From NCBI GenBank assembly GCA_016214905.1, contig JACRMQ010000002.1:25237-89236 (forward strand): DNA of 64,000 nucleotides, read 5' to 3'. This document shows, in pieces, positions 45,239-54,643 of the stretch. The notes beneath the pieces are model-generated. The model ran no database searches and was not told the DNA's origin. It saw only the letters and a list, made by a program, of their open reading frames with translations. The DNA is from Ignavibacteriales bacterium. Its GTDB lineage: Bacteria; Bacteroidota; Ignavibacteria; UBA10030; SZUA-254. The translations under genes and the position numbers were made by a program. The first letter of the stretch is position 1. Each line of letters begins with the position of its first letter.

Positions 45239-46468
45239 ATGAATTTACTATGCAACAGTCAAATTGAATTTATGAAAGAAGATACGCAAAAACAACTGTC
45301 TGATAAGATTCTTGAAAAACTTGCCGATAAGATTAAACTAAATCAGCAGTTACGGCAAAAACTTGAACCTTTTGCCGACCTTCCAGTTGAAAAAGTTGTT
45401 GATGCGATTCTTAACCAATTTAATTATCTCCTATCTGGTGAATTACGCGATCTTACCATCAAGATGATAGAAAACGAGGTTGAATCGGAAAAAGAAATCA
45501 TAATTGAAAATATTCCAATTTATGAAAAAACAGTTGATGAAATTCCACCAACTGAAACTCCGAAAATAGAAGAAAAATTACCGGAACCGGTAGCATCAGA
45601 AGTTACAACTGAGTCGATTATGGAACGATATGGAACAAAAGAACATTTTCCGACTGAATCTTTAGATATCGAATTTAAAGATTCAGATTGGTTTTATCTG
45701 CTCGGATTTTGTTATGCCCCCGATAGTACCGGACACGGAATTCCTACCAAAAAATTAGAATTGAAAGGAGTTGATGGAACAAACAATATCATTCTCTTAG
45801 ATTACGGAGACGTTCGATTTTTCATCCATCAACTACAACCATCTGCTTATCCGAAAGATAATGCAGGTCGGTTAAGTTTGAGTACAAAATCTTCAGTTCA
45901 ATTAAAATACGAGTATGAAAAAACTCTTAATATTCTTCGTTCGGAGGAAGTATTGGTCGCATTTCCATTCTGGACCGTAATCCAGAATAAAGATACAATC
46001 ACCAAACAGATCGAAGATAAATATGTGGATATCCTTCGCTCACTAATCGATGTTCATGACGCTGTTGACTGGGATGTAGAAGTATTCGCTTTTGATCAGC
46101 ATCTAATAGAATTACCCATGATTGCAGCTTCCGGGAAAGACAGAACATCTACGCGTGAATCGAGGCATCCCGTCAGCAAAGGGCGCGATGTGAAAATGCT
46201 TGAGAAATTGCTGTTTAAAGAGAAAAGTTTAGCGCAGGAAATTCATAGTCAGTTGCTTCTCCATGCAACGAAATCAAAGATCGATTTTATGATCCGCCTT
46301 GACAATGCTTTCATGGACGATTGGAAGTCGATTCTCTCATCCCGTTACACCGTTGGAAAAGATAAACGGAAGAATTTTTTCAAATCGATTCGGAGTATCC
46401 AGCATGAGTATGAACAATTCAAACTGATGCTTCGTGTTACAAGTCCGAATGTCAGAATCTCGTTTTAA
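45239..46468 (+). CDS. GvpL/GvpF-like domain protein
   Basis: 409 residues, ATG with AGGAG just upstream. Residues about 1-75 are a charged helical region, about 80-140 an acidic linker, and about 145-300 resemble gas-vesicle GvpL/GvpF proteins: FYLLGFCYAPDS at the start, a Y(E)YEKTLNILRSEEVLVAFP segment in place of the usual 'vlPvrFGT', and DWDVEVFAFD like the family's 'Ewgvkv'. The C-terminal part is helical. There is no gvpA or other gvp gene in the window, so a gas-vesicle role is doubtful; this may be a repurposed relative. No TM or signal peptide. Confidence is in the gene; the family call is weaker (about 0.45). Confidence 0.8.
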   Translation: MNLLCNSQIEFMKEDTQKQLSDKILEKLADKIKLNQQLRQKLEPFADLPVEKVVDAILNQFNYLLSGELRDLTIKMIENEVESEKEIIIENIPIYEKTVDEIPPTETPKIEEKLPEPVASEVTTESIMERYGTKEHFPTESLDIEFKDSDWFYLLGFCYAPDSTGHGIPTKKLELKGVDGTNNIILLDYGDVRFFIHQLQPSAYPKDNAGRLSLSTKSSVQLKYEYEKTLNILRSEEVLVAFPFWTVIQNKDTITKQIEDKYVDILRSLIDVHDAVDWDVEVFAFDQHLIELPMIAASGKDRTSTRESRHPVSKGRDVKMLEKLLFKEKSLAQEIHSQLLLHATKSKIDFMIRLDNAFMDDWKSILSSRYTVGKDKRKNFFKSIRSIQHEYEQFKLMLRVTSPNVRISF

Positions 46469-46511
46469 TCGTAAGAACCTTCCCAATCAGTCAATCTTTC
46501 TTATAAGAATA

Positions 46512-46540
46512 TTGGATTTAAAATAATATTTTTATATATT
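46512..46540 (+). promoter_or_regulatory. Promoter of the tRNA-Asp region
   Basis: TTGGAT (46512-46517), 17-bp spacer, TATATT (46535-46540), directly upstream of the broken tRNA-Asp copy and so about 110 bp before the intact one. Confidence 0.5.
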
Positions 46541-46554
46541 TATCAAGTAATAAC

Positions 46555-46616
46555 GGGGTCGTAGTTCCCGCCAAAAGATGAAGCATGGCGGGCAAGCAGT
46601 TTGGTTAGAACGTCTG
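46555..46616 (+). pseudogene. Broken 5' half of tRNA-Asp with a palindrome insertion
   Basis: GGGGTCGTAGTT (46555-46566) and CAGTTTGGTTAGAACGTCTG (46597-46616) are identical to the 5' half of the intact tRNA-Asp downstream, but are split by a 30-base insert (46567-46596) built as CCCGCCA ... TGGCGGG. The copy ends after the first anticodon-stem bases, so it cannot be functional. Confidence 0.8.
46567..46596. repeat. 30-base palindromic insert inside the tRNA-Asp fragment
   Basis: CCCGCCA (46567-46573), 12-base loop, TGGCGGG (46586-46592), then CAAG. It is of the same GC-rich short-palindrome style as the cluster at 17050-17102. Confidence 0.6.
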
Positions 46617-46657
46617 TAACGGGAGGAAGTAAAATGATACTTTTAAAATCATATAAC

Positions 46658-46732
46658 GGGGTCGTAGTTCAGTTTGGTTAGAACGTCTGCCTGTCACGCA
46701 GAAGGTCGCGAGTTCGAGTCTCGTCGGCCCCG
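46658..46732 (+). tRNA. tRNA-Asp (anticodon GUC)
   Basis: Acceptor GGGGTCG (46658-46664) pairs with CGGCCCC (46725-46731, one G-U), discriminator G at 46732. The anticodon stem TCTGC/GCAGA encloses CTGTCAC, giving GUC. T-arm GCGAGTTCGAGTCTCGT is canonical. CCA is not encoded. Confidence 0.93.
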
Positions 46733-46740
46733 CAAAGTAA

Positions 46741-47730
46741 GGAGGGAATAGGGATTCAACACATCATTTCGTATTTATAACCCAACGTTAAAAAGAGTAG
46801 AGTTATCATGTTGATTCAAGAACCTGATCAAATATTTTTTTGTATCACTTCTCATATTTAAATCGGGATTGTAGAACTCGGGTTTCACCAGAATTCAGGG
46901 TTTCCGATAAAAGTATTCGCGAATGACATCACTCTTTATTATTTTTTGGTTAATCTCCGGAAGGCTCGCTGTTCTCGTAAATTGAATGAAGTAGGATTCA
47001 CGGAATCGCTCCCCGCAATGTAAGGAAGAAATAAACAGGTCACACCGCATTTCGCATATATAATCCACAGTGGGAAAGATAATAATTACTATATCGGTTA
47101 ATCGTAATCCGATTGCATAATCAGAATGTTTTTATAAATATAACTATTGAAAATATCTTGGAGTAAAATTCTCTCGAAGGTGCGAAGTATGAAACATTTT
47201 CCGTTGGATAAATATTTAGGTTAAGCATCGTTGGGAAGATTGGCAGATAATAAAGATTCTTAAACAAAAAATTGTAAAATATCTGTATATGAAATCGGAT
47301 GAAAAATTCGCAGAGAGCAGGATGGCAGAATTTGACCAAACAATTTATGCCGAAATTAATTCGTAAAATATTTCCGGGATAGAAAATTAATTCAAATATT
47401 ATTCTTATGAAATTTTGTTGTTAATTGACTTTGGGTGGAGGTCGGAGTTTACGAAGAATTGTAATTATTGTAGATTCATAGAGGGAGGTGAAAATTACCT
47501 GGTGGATAGGGGGGGAAGCCATGACATGATGATTTTCCCGAAAAATTTTTTATTTATCCTACTTTTAATTATGGCGTAAAGAAAAATGGTGTTCGAAGTT
47601 AATTTCTGAAAAATCATCCAAAATCATTGAATTTCTCAGATAATTGGTCAATATCATTAATAAACCAGAATCCACATTCTTTCCACATTCAACATAAATT
47701 AAAAAAAATGAGAAAATTTTAAAAAAAGAC
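46741..47730. other. Gene-free AT-rich region with a diverged duplication
   Basis: About 1 kb with no credible gene; the 72-residue minus-strand frame at 47121-47339 lacks any family resemblance. The sequence beginning CCCCGCAAAGTAAGG at the tRNA-Asp end recurs, about two thirds identical, from CCCCGCAATGTAAGG near 47010 over roughly 85 bases. Confidence 0.5.
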
Positions 47731-47759
47731 TTGACACTTTGCTTAAGATTTGTTAAAAT
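47731..47759 (+). promoter_or_regulatory. Promoter of the SdrD_B-repeat protein gene
   Basis: TTGACA (47731-47736, perfect), 17-bp spacer, TAAAAT (47754-47759), preceded by an A tract (AAAAAAAGAC). The leader is about 360 bases. Confidence 0.6.
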
Positions 47760-47929
47760 TGAACAAGTATGTAACTTCTATGAATCTTTTTCCTGAGCAC
47801 ATTTTCAGGCTTTATAACCACAAATAAGCATGGAATGTTCTAACAAGATCTCATAGATATTCATCTAATCATTAATTGTCATCAATAAATAAAAAACTAA
47901 AACAACGTGAATCATCAATCATTGATTGC

Positions 47930-48033
47930 TCGCACGACTCAAGGGTGTAGTGCGAACTCTCTATTATGTTTTCATGTTGAATCGCATAAATAAAAATATA
48001 TAACGGAGTAAAATTTTTATTCAAATTTTATCC
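47930..48033 (+). other. Hairpins in the long leader of the adhesin mRNA
   Basis: TCGCAC/GTGCGA at 47930-47955 with a 14-base loop, and GGA(G)TAAAATTT/AAATTTTATCC at 48005-48033 with a 6-base loop. Neither has a T tract. The leader from about 47766 to 48126 has no coding frame I can support. Confidence 0.45.
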
Positions 48034-48126
48034 GAAAAAAGTTTTAAAGAAAATAAAAATAAAAGTAAAGTAACAAACCACTAATTCACTAATCCACAAT
48101 TCATTAAAATCCTTATGGAGGATTCT

Positions 48127-51100
48127 ATGAAACATGTAACATTCTTTGTGGCTCTTGTGCTACTGACAGTAGCTGTAACGTCTTTAGGTTTTGCCGGTAA
48201 GGCAAGTGTACAGACAACAACAGCGCCAACAGTATCTCAAGTAGGCACGCGATCTTTCACAGACTCTGATCTGCCGGCAGATCGAGCAATTAAATCGTCA
48301 CGACAAATCGACATCTCGACTCAAGTAACAAGTCCGAGACCGATTATCGCGAATGCAGGCAGCACTACCCTGACAACAGGATTAGCGGGTACTTACACAA
48401 TACCCGGTGATTTTGCTAACCTCAGCAGTGCGGTTGCAATACTTAATTATCTCGGCGTTTCTGGTGACGTTGTGTTTGAACTTGGCAGCGCAAGTTATAC
48501 AGAAATGGGTCCGATCACTTTCGGTAATTTTCCAGGTGCTGGAACGTACAATGTAAAAGTACAACCGGCTGCCGGGGTTGCCGTTACATTTAACTTCGTC
48601 TCAACACTGACCGAAGGTAAGGGTTTTGCATTCAACGGTGCAAAGAACATCACAATCGATGGTCTTAATACTGGTGGTGCAAGCTTAACCTTGCAGTATG
48701 CTTCTATCTCGGCATTCCCGACGAGCGATGCATTCGGTGCGACAATTTATATCACGAATGTTTCTGAATATTTAGCTTTCAAAAACATTCATGTAAAAGG
48801 TCAAATTGATAATGCAGTGTGGGCAGATCAAACAGACGGCCGACCGGCAATATTTGTTTGGTCACCTGATGCAGATGGCGATGGAAGTAAACATCTCACA
48901 TTCGATGGTTGCACTATCACCAATGCCACATATGGTATGAAAGTTTTAGGCGACTATTGGAGTATTGATAATAACGCCGATTATTTAGATATCACCAATT
49001 GTAAAATTGGCGGTGCTTACGGAGAAAAAGTTAACATTGGTTTCTTTGTTGAAGCAACAAAAAACGTCAATTTCCTGAACAATATTATTGACGGCGTAGA
49101 ATATATGCAAACTTACTGGTACAATGGACCCACAGAATGGGACTATGACGGTGGAGTTTTCTATGCCGGCGGTACAAGAAGTTTCATGTACGATTTCGGT
49201 CAAGCGACCGGTGCACACTTCCTCATCGTTGATGGTGGCGTGTTTGTAAATAACGTCTATCGTAATATTGGTTACAACGGTGTCTTTGGTGATGGAGTAA
49301 TTTCGTACGGTACTCGTATATATAGTTATAATTTCGGATTGGCTAAAACAGCTTATGTTGAGAATAATCGTATTTACAACATAACAAATCCCGGTGGAAA
49401 CACAGCATCAATTACTGGTATTCGTGGTCCGGCTGGATACGTATATCATAATTCTGTGAGTATTACTGGTACTATGCCATCTGGAACTGGTTTTACTGTC
49501 AATGGCATAAACGGGCATACACAGTGTTTCAACAACGCAGTATCAATTGATTTAGCTGGTACGTTTACATCTACAGCAACAGCTAATGGCATAGTCTCTG
49601 GTTCAAACCTTGATTATAACGCAATTTATTCGACTCACCGCGCCATTGCTGGTTACTCAACTGCTAATGCAGCAGCATTAGCCGGGTTTAATAAAAATGG
49701 TACATTCGGTCCGATTAATTTTGACGCCGATTTACACATTACAACAGGTCCATCTGCCGCAGAAAATATCGGCAAATCACGTGTACTACCATTAACTGAT
49801 ATCGATGGCGACGCACGCGATACATCAGCCGCCGGCAAACGAGATGTTGGCGCAGACGAAATGTTAGCAGACCTTTCAACAGCATGGGCAAACGATGTTA
49901 TGCCGTTAGGTCTTGCATATCCAGGCTCAAGCACACCAACCGGTATAAGTGTTTCTCCGCAAGTTATCGTGAAGAACAATACACCGACATCAGTTGGATC
50001 ATTTTCAGTTACAGTTACAATTGTTGATGCTTTGACATCAACAACCGAATTTTCAGCAACTGAAACTGTTTCCGGTTTGAATGCAATGGAAGTAAAGACT
50101 GTTTCACTCGCAGGATCATGGGCAGTTACGGTGGTTGGAACAAAGAACATTACAGTTACAACAACATTAGCGGGTGATGTACAAACCGGTAACGACGTTG
50201 CAACAGCTTCAACATCAGTAAGTGCACCAACCCCAATTACCACTACAAAATTATATACTTTCGATGCTAGTGCAGAAAATTGGGCAGCTACAACTGGTCC
50301 ATCGGCAACAACCGATTGGAAACGTAAGAACAGCTTTGCAAAATTAGGCGGCGCTTACTCAGGATATTCATGGGTAACTGAACGTCCCGCCCCAACCGGA
50401 ACTGCTTCGCAGTTAACATATACTGAAGGCGGCTATGCAAGTTCACAGGGTTACTCTTCAACATACCCGGGTGCAAACCTCCTTACTTCGCCATGGCTCG
50501 ATATTTCGGGCATGAGCGGATCAGATGTATATATTTCGTTCGTTCACAGTATACGTGTAGAACCTGATTGGGATTGCGCATGGATGCAATACACAGTTGA
50601 CGGATTGAACTGGAAGAACCTCGGAACGTTGAACGATCCGAACGGTATCAACTGGTACAACACCGCATTGTATAAATTAGCAGCAGCGAACCCGGATGCA
50701 TTTGATGATGCAACGGCAATCAGATATGGATTGATTCCGGATGCAGATCATCTCCCATACAGATGGGCAACAAACGATGCTGGTCTTCTTGCCGGCGGTG
50801 ATGCCACTGGCGTAGAAGCCGGTCCGGATGGATGGGTATATGTACAGTTAAAAGTCAACACTGGTGAAATTGTACACGCACCGGCAATCAAATTCCGTTA
50901 CATCGGTTTCTCTGATGCAGCAACTGCATCATCACCCGGTGGATTCGGATTCGATAACTTCTACATTGGTAACACAGCTCCTCCGCTTAGCGGCGGTACC
51001 ATCACCGGGACAATCTTCCGTGATGCAGACGGAGACGGTGTACAGGATCTTGGTGAAGCTGGTGAAGCAAGTAAAGATGTTAAAGTATACTACTATGGCG

Positions 51101-53589
51101 TTTATGTAAAAACCATCCAATCAGACGTTAATGGTGTGTACACATTCAATCTTGCTGACAACTCCACATTACCCGGCGATTACCAACTTGAACCGGTAAT
51201 TGCAGGTGTAGCATACACAGTTCCATTCGGTACATCACCGAAATCAACAATCAATCATCCATCCGATGGCAGTGCGAAGACCCAAAACTTTGGTACATTC
51301 GTTGGCAGTGTCAGCGGTAAAGTGTTTGAAGATGTTGATAATGGCGGCGATAAAGACGCTGGCGAAGCCGGTTTAGGCGCATTCATTGTTGAGTTGCATA
51401 AAGACTCTGCAAACGGATACAAGATGGGCTTCGATACCACAGATGCAGCAGGATTGTACAGCATTCTTGCTCCACCATATGCCAATTACGTAATTAAATC
51501 GGTATCCAAAATAAACACTCGTATAAGCATGCCGGTACCGACTGGTACTTATACAGTTACAGTTGGTACAACCAGTGGCGATCCATCTGCCAACCTCATC
51601 GATCAAGATTTCGGTATCTTCATCTTCTCACAAACGAAGATCGAAGCATTTATGGATCTTAACGGTGATGGAATAAAGGGTGGAGCCGACTTCTATGTGA
51701 TTAACCCAGGAGAAGGTTCAGTCAGTTGGGATGTATATAAAGGAGCAGTTAAAATAGCAACCGACGTATTAGGTGAAGGACTTGCTTCAATACTCCATAA
51801 CTTTGATGCAGGTGATTATACATTTACACGTGTAACACCTCCGCCAACTAACTACATTCAAACCACGGTACCAGTTGAGTTTAATATATCGATTACCACA
51901 AGCCGTCAAAACATAACCTTAACAAGTTTGTATTTCAAGAAAACAAACCTTGCAGGTAATGTGATTGAAGACTTAAACGGTAATGGCGTTGCTCAAGCCG
52001 GCGAAGGTCCATTAGCAGGTTGGGTAATCAGCATGACGAAGGGTGCAACAACATTATTAGATACAACAGATGCACTCGGAAATTATGGATTTACAAACAT
52101 TGAAAACGGTCCCTGGACAATTACACAGGTAATGCCAAGCGGATGGACACGAACATTCGGTCTGTACGCAGCAGCAATGCCGTGGAGTGCTACATGGGAT
52201 CCACTTAACGAAGGATATAATTTCGGAAACTTCAAAGACATCACAGTCAGCGGCGTATTGTTCCGTGACCGGGACAACGACGGTGTTAAGGATGCCGGTG
52301 AAGAAGGTCTATCTGGTTGGGATGTAACTCTGACCGGAGCAACCGGTACAACAGTACCAACCGGAACCAATGGTGAATTCAGCTTTACACCGGCTCCTCG
52401 TTCTGCCGGTTATACGCTCAGCTTCACATTACAAGCTGGTTACGCTTGCACGTTGCCTGTCGGTGGTACATATGCAGTAGCGGCAGTTAGCGGAGTTAAC
52501 GTAACAGATCAAGACTTTGGCGTGTTCAAAGGATCAGATCTTACAAAGTATCGTACATTCACGCTTGCACAATTAAGTGCATCAACAGAAGCAAAGCCGG
52601 TTAAATACAAAGCAGGCAAAGCTATTGTTGGTCCGCCGAACACTGCAAACCTGATCGATAGATTGGTTAATCCCAAAGTTGGTGGAACATATGTCCTCCA
52701 AGTTGGTAAGAGCGGTCAATTGTATCCGGGCGGAAAAGAAAAAGCATATCTCTATGTTGCAAAACAGGGCGATGCTTATAAATCGTTCGCCGGTAAAGGA
52801 ACACATACAGCCGGAACAGCAACAGGATTCGACTTCACAGTGAAGGGTGGTCTCATGATGAAGAAGTGGAAGACCATGACTGCAGACAAGAAAAATGACG
52901 AGTTAGCAATGCAATTATTAGCTCTTCAAATCAATCTTGCGGCAAGTCTCAATGGTAACACTGATGATGCCAAGAATCTTGGTGCATTAATTTACAAAGG
53001 CACAGGTTCATGGGGCACAGATCAAACCATCGATCAGATTGCCGATTATGCTGATGACGTTATGACAAATTGGGCTGGTGTACCGTTCACGGTGTACACA
53101 GACCTGCTCTCAGCAGTTAGTGCAATCAACGGTGCATTTGCCAGTACAGAAGTTGGCGATACAACTACCGACGGTGGTTGGACAGCTGCAAAACTAAAAT
53201 GGGCCACCACAAAGACGGTATTTGAAGTTCCGTTCTTGAAGTCAGCAGTAGCTCCGGCAAAGAATCGTTTGAACAACGATCCTATTGTTACACCGGAAGT
53301 TTATGCTCTCGGTCAGAACTATCCAAATCCGTTCAACCCGTCAACAACACTCAGCTTCGATCTCCCGACCGATGCTATTGTAACTTTGAAGATCTTCAAC
53401 GTATTAGGTCAAGAAGTTGCAACAGTACTCAATCGACAGGAATTCTCCTCAGGTACTGAAGAAGTAGACTTCGACGCAAGTTCACTTGCATCGGGCGTCT
53501 ATCTCTATCAGATAGTTGCAGAAGAAATTAATGCCGACGGTACAGGTCAAACCTTCACGCAAGTGAAGAAGATGATGTTGATGAAATAA
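48127..53589 (+). CDS. Secreted SdrD_B-repeat adhesin-like protein with T9SS sorting domain
   Basis: 1820 residues from ATG 48127, which has GGAGG 5 bases upstream (ATG 48115 is in frame but overlaps that site). Signal peptide about 1-25 (ending LGFAGKA). An N-terminal beta-helix-like region follows (about 90-570, with NSVSITGTMPSGTGF and ending DIDGDARDT ... RDVGADE). A beta-sandwich segment reaches about 950, then five SdrD_B-like modules span about 955-1463, each with a calcium-loop-like start such as FRDADGDGVQDLGEAG or VIEDLNGNGVAQAGEG. The sorting domain begins near 1724 (QNYPNPFNPSTTL). Large surface adhesin or matrix protein; ligand unknown. Confidence 0.9.
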   Translation: MKHVTFFVALVLLTVAVTSLGFAGKASVQTTTAPTVSQVGTRSFTDSDLPADRAIKSSRQIDISTQVTSPRPIIANAGSTTLTTGLAGTYTIPGDFANLSSAVAILNYLGVSGDVVFELGSASYTEMGPITFGNFPGAGTYNVKVQPAAGVAVTFNFVSTLTEGKGFAFNGAKNITIDGLNTGGASLTLQYASISAFPTSDAFGATIYITNVSEYLAFKNIHVKGQIDNAVWADQTDGRPAIFVWSPDADGDGSKHLTFDGCTITNATYGMKVLGDYWSIDNNADYLDITNCKIGGAYGEKVNIGFFVEATKNVNFLNNIIDGVEYMQTYWYNGPTEWDYDGGVFYAGGTRSFMYDFGQATGAHFLIVDGGVFVNNVYRNIGYNGVFGDGVISYGTRIYSYNFGLAKTAYVENNRIYNITNPGGNTASITGIRGPAGYVYHNSVSITGTMPSGTGFTVNGINGHTQCFNNAVSIDLAGTFTSTATANGIVSGSNLDYNAIYSTHRAIAGYSTANAAALAGFNKNGTFGPINFDADLHITTGPSAAENIGKSRVLPLTDIDGDARDTSAAGKRDVGADEMLADLSTAWANDVMPLGLAYPGSSTPTGISVSPQVIVKNNTPTSVGSFSVTVTIVDALTSTTEFSATETVSGLNAMEVKTVSLAGSWAVTVVGTKNITVTTTLAGDVQTGNDVATASTSVSAPTPITTTKLYTFDASAENWAATTGPSATTDWKRKNSFAKLGGAYSGYSWVTERPAPTGTASQLTYTEGGYASSQGYSSTYPGANLLTSPWLDISGMSGSDVYISFVHSIRVEPDWDCAWMQYTVDGLNWKNLGTLNDPNGINWYNTALYKLAAANPDAFDDATAIRYGLIPDADHLPYRWATNDAGLLAGGDATGVEAGPDGWVYVQLKVNTGEIVHAPAIKFRYIGFSDAATASSPGGFGFDNFYIGNTAPPLSGGTITGTIFRDADGDGVQDLGEAGEASKDVKVYYYGVYVKTIQSDVNGVYTFNLADNSTLPGDYQLEPVIAGVAYTVPFGTSPKSTINHPSDGSAKTQNFGTFVGSVSGKVFEDVDNGGDKDAGEAGLGAFIVELHKDSANGYKMGFDTTDAAGLYSILAPPYANYVIKSVSKINTRISMPVPTGTYTVTVGTTSGDPSANLIDQDFGIFIFSQTKIEAFMDLNGDGIKGGADFYVINPGEGSVSWDVYKGAVKIATDVLGEGLASILHNFDAGDYTFTRVTPPPTNYIQTTVPVEFNISITTSRQNITLTSLYFKKTNLAGNVIEDLNGNGVAQAGEGPLAGWVISMTKGATTLLDTTDALGNYGFTNIENGPWTITQVMPSGWTRTFGLYAAAMPWSATWDPLNEGYNFGNFKDITVSGVLFRDRDNDGVKDAGEEGLSGWDVTLTGATGTTVPTGTNGEFSFTPAPRSAGYTLSFTLQAGYACTLPVGGTYAVAAVSGVNVTDQDFGVFKGSDLTKYRTFTLAQLSASTEAKPVKYKAGKAIVGPPNTANLIDRLVNPKVGGTYVLQVGKSGQLYPGGKEKAYLYVAKQGDAYKSFAGKGTHTAGTATGFDFTVKGGLMMKKWKTMTADKKNDELAMQLLALQINLAASLNGNTDDAKNLGALIYKGTGSWGTDQTIDQIADYADDVMTNWAGVPFTVYTDLLSAVSAINGAFASTEVGDTTTDGGWTAAKLKWATTKTVFEVPFLKSAVAPAKNRLNNDPIVTPEVYALGQNYPNPFNPSTTLSFDLPTDAIVTLKIFNVLGQEVATVLNRQEFSSGTEEVDFDASSLASGVYLYQIVAEEINADGTGQTFTQVKKMMLMK

Positions 53590-53600
53590 GCAATATCTTT

Positions 53601-53630
53601 TCTCCCGTCCCGCGAGAGTGGGGCGGGAGA
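53601..53630. repeat. Inverted repeat between two secreted-protein genes
   Basis: TCTCCCG-T-CCC ... GGG-G-CGGGAGA fills 53601-53630. No T tract follows, so it is more likely an mRNA-stabilising or processing hairpin than a terminator. Confidence 0.6.
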
Positions 53631-53693
53631 ACTAATTATAATTAAATTGTTAATTCACAAATAATAAATCATAAAATACCTTCGGAGGGTATA

Positions 53694-54560
53694 ATGCGAA
53701 AAATGTTTTTTGTTACAATGGTAATAATGTTACTCACAATGAGTAGTATGATGAACGCTCAGCCATGGTCGTCTGAGTTTAAGATTACGGTATCTGACGA
53801 TGTTGGAAGCGCGCCTTATGTGATGATGTTCGGTAACCATGTTAATGGTACATATGGTGTGAATTTGACACAATTAGATTCACTCAATCCAACAATCGTC
53901 GAACGTGAAAGTCCGCCTCCTACTCCCGGCTTAACTGTTGTTTGGAAACCGACACGCGCAGGGATGAACTGGGGTAACGGTTTATTGACTTATGATTTCA
54001 GGGGTTATGTTGACGCTGGACAAAAAGATACTTTTAAAATATTTTTCAATCAGGCGGGTGATAGCTTTGCGGATATCACTCTTACCTGGCCCGATGCAAC
54101 ATACTTAGGTGCACGCTGCACAGGTATGACGATCAAATTCGGCGCCGATGTTATTGATATGTTCGCGCAAACAAGTTACACAGTTGTTGATGCAGGCGAA
54201 ATTCCTCTGAACACGGCAACTATCATCAAAACCGGCTGCGTGATCTTCGATGATGTCAAACTCGAAAAATCTACCGTACCGGCAGGCTACAAATTGAATC
54301 AGAATTTCCCGAATCCTTTCAATCCGTCAACCACAATTACTTTTGATGTGTTGAAGAGTTCGAATATCGAAGTGGCAGTTTATAACGTTCTAGGTCAAAA
54401 GGTTGCATCATTGGTTTCACGCGATCTTAATCCGGGATCGTATTCAACAAACTGGAATGCCGGTTCGTACAGCAGCGGAGTTTATTATGTACGCATGACC
54501 GCGAAGGAAAACGGAGTGGAGCAATATTCTTCGCTTCACAAGATGCTCTTTGTAAAATAA
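53694..54560 (+). CDS. Secreted protein: one copy of an unnamed domain plus T9SS sorting domain
   Basis: 288 residues, GGAGGG 5 bases before ATG. Signal peptide 1-22 (ending MMNAQ). Residues about 24-165 form a beta-rich domain with PPP (74-76), KDTF (111-114) and ITLTW (128-132); the same pattern occurs twice in the next protein. The sorting domain starts near 200 (NQNFPNPFNPSTTI) and ends LHKMLFVK. It has no promoter of its own that I can see and may be transcribed with the upstream adhesin. Function unknown. Confidence 0.85.
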   Translation: MRKMFFVTMVIMLLTMSSMMNAQPWSSEFKITVSDDVGSAPYVMMFGNHVNGTYGVNLTQLDSLNPTIVERESPPPTPGLTVVWKPTRAGMNWGNGLLTYDFRGYVDAGQKDTFKIFFNQAGDSFADITLTWPDATYLGARCTGMTIKFGADVIDMFAQTSYTVVDAGEIPLNTATIIKTGCVIFDDVKLEKSTVPAGYKLNQNFPNPFNPSTTITFDVLKSSNIEVAVYNVLGQKVASLVSRDLNPGSYSTNWNAGSYSSGVYYVRMTAKENGVEQYSSLHKMLFVK

Positions 54561-54589
54561 TATAACAAACGCTCATCGTTTCAAATCGG

Positions 54590-54630
54590 AATGCGGAAGA
54601 ACGCTCCAGAGCGCTTCCGCATTTCTTTCT
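54590..54630 (+). terminator. Strong hairpin, probable terminator after the 53694 gene
   Basis: AATGCGGAAG (54590-54599) and inner CGCTC (54602-54606) pair with GAGCG (54609-54613) and CTTCCGCATT (54614-54623), followed by TCTTTCT. It is 13 bases before the next start codon. Confidence 0.65.
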
Positions 54631-54643
54631 ATGGTGTAGGAGT

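Noticed and set aside
46555..46616. Upstream tRNA-Asp copy as a functional tRNA
   Set aside because: It lacks the anticodon, T-arm and 3' acceptor strand and is interrupted by a 30-base insert.
47121..47339. 72-residue minus-strand frame in the gene-free region
   Set aside because: AT-rich codons, no recognisable protein features and no promoter.
53601..53630. Hairpin after the adhesin gene as an intrinsic terminator
   Set aside because: There is no T tract after the stem on either strand, so it was listed as an inverted repeat only.
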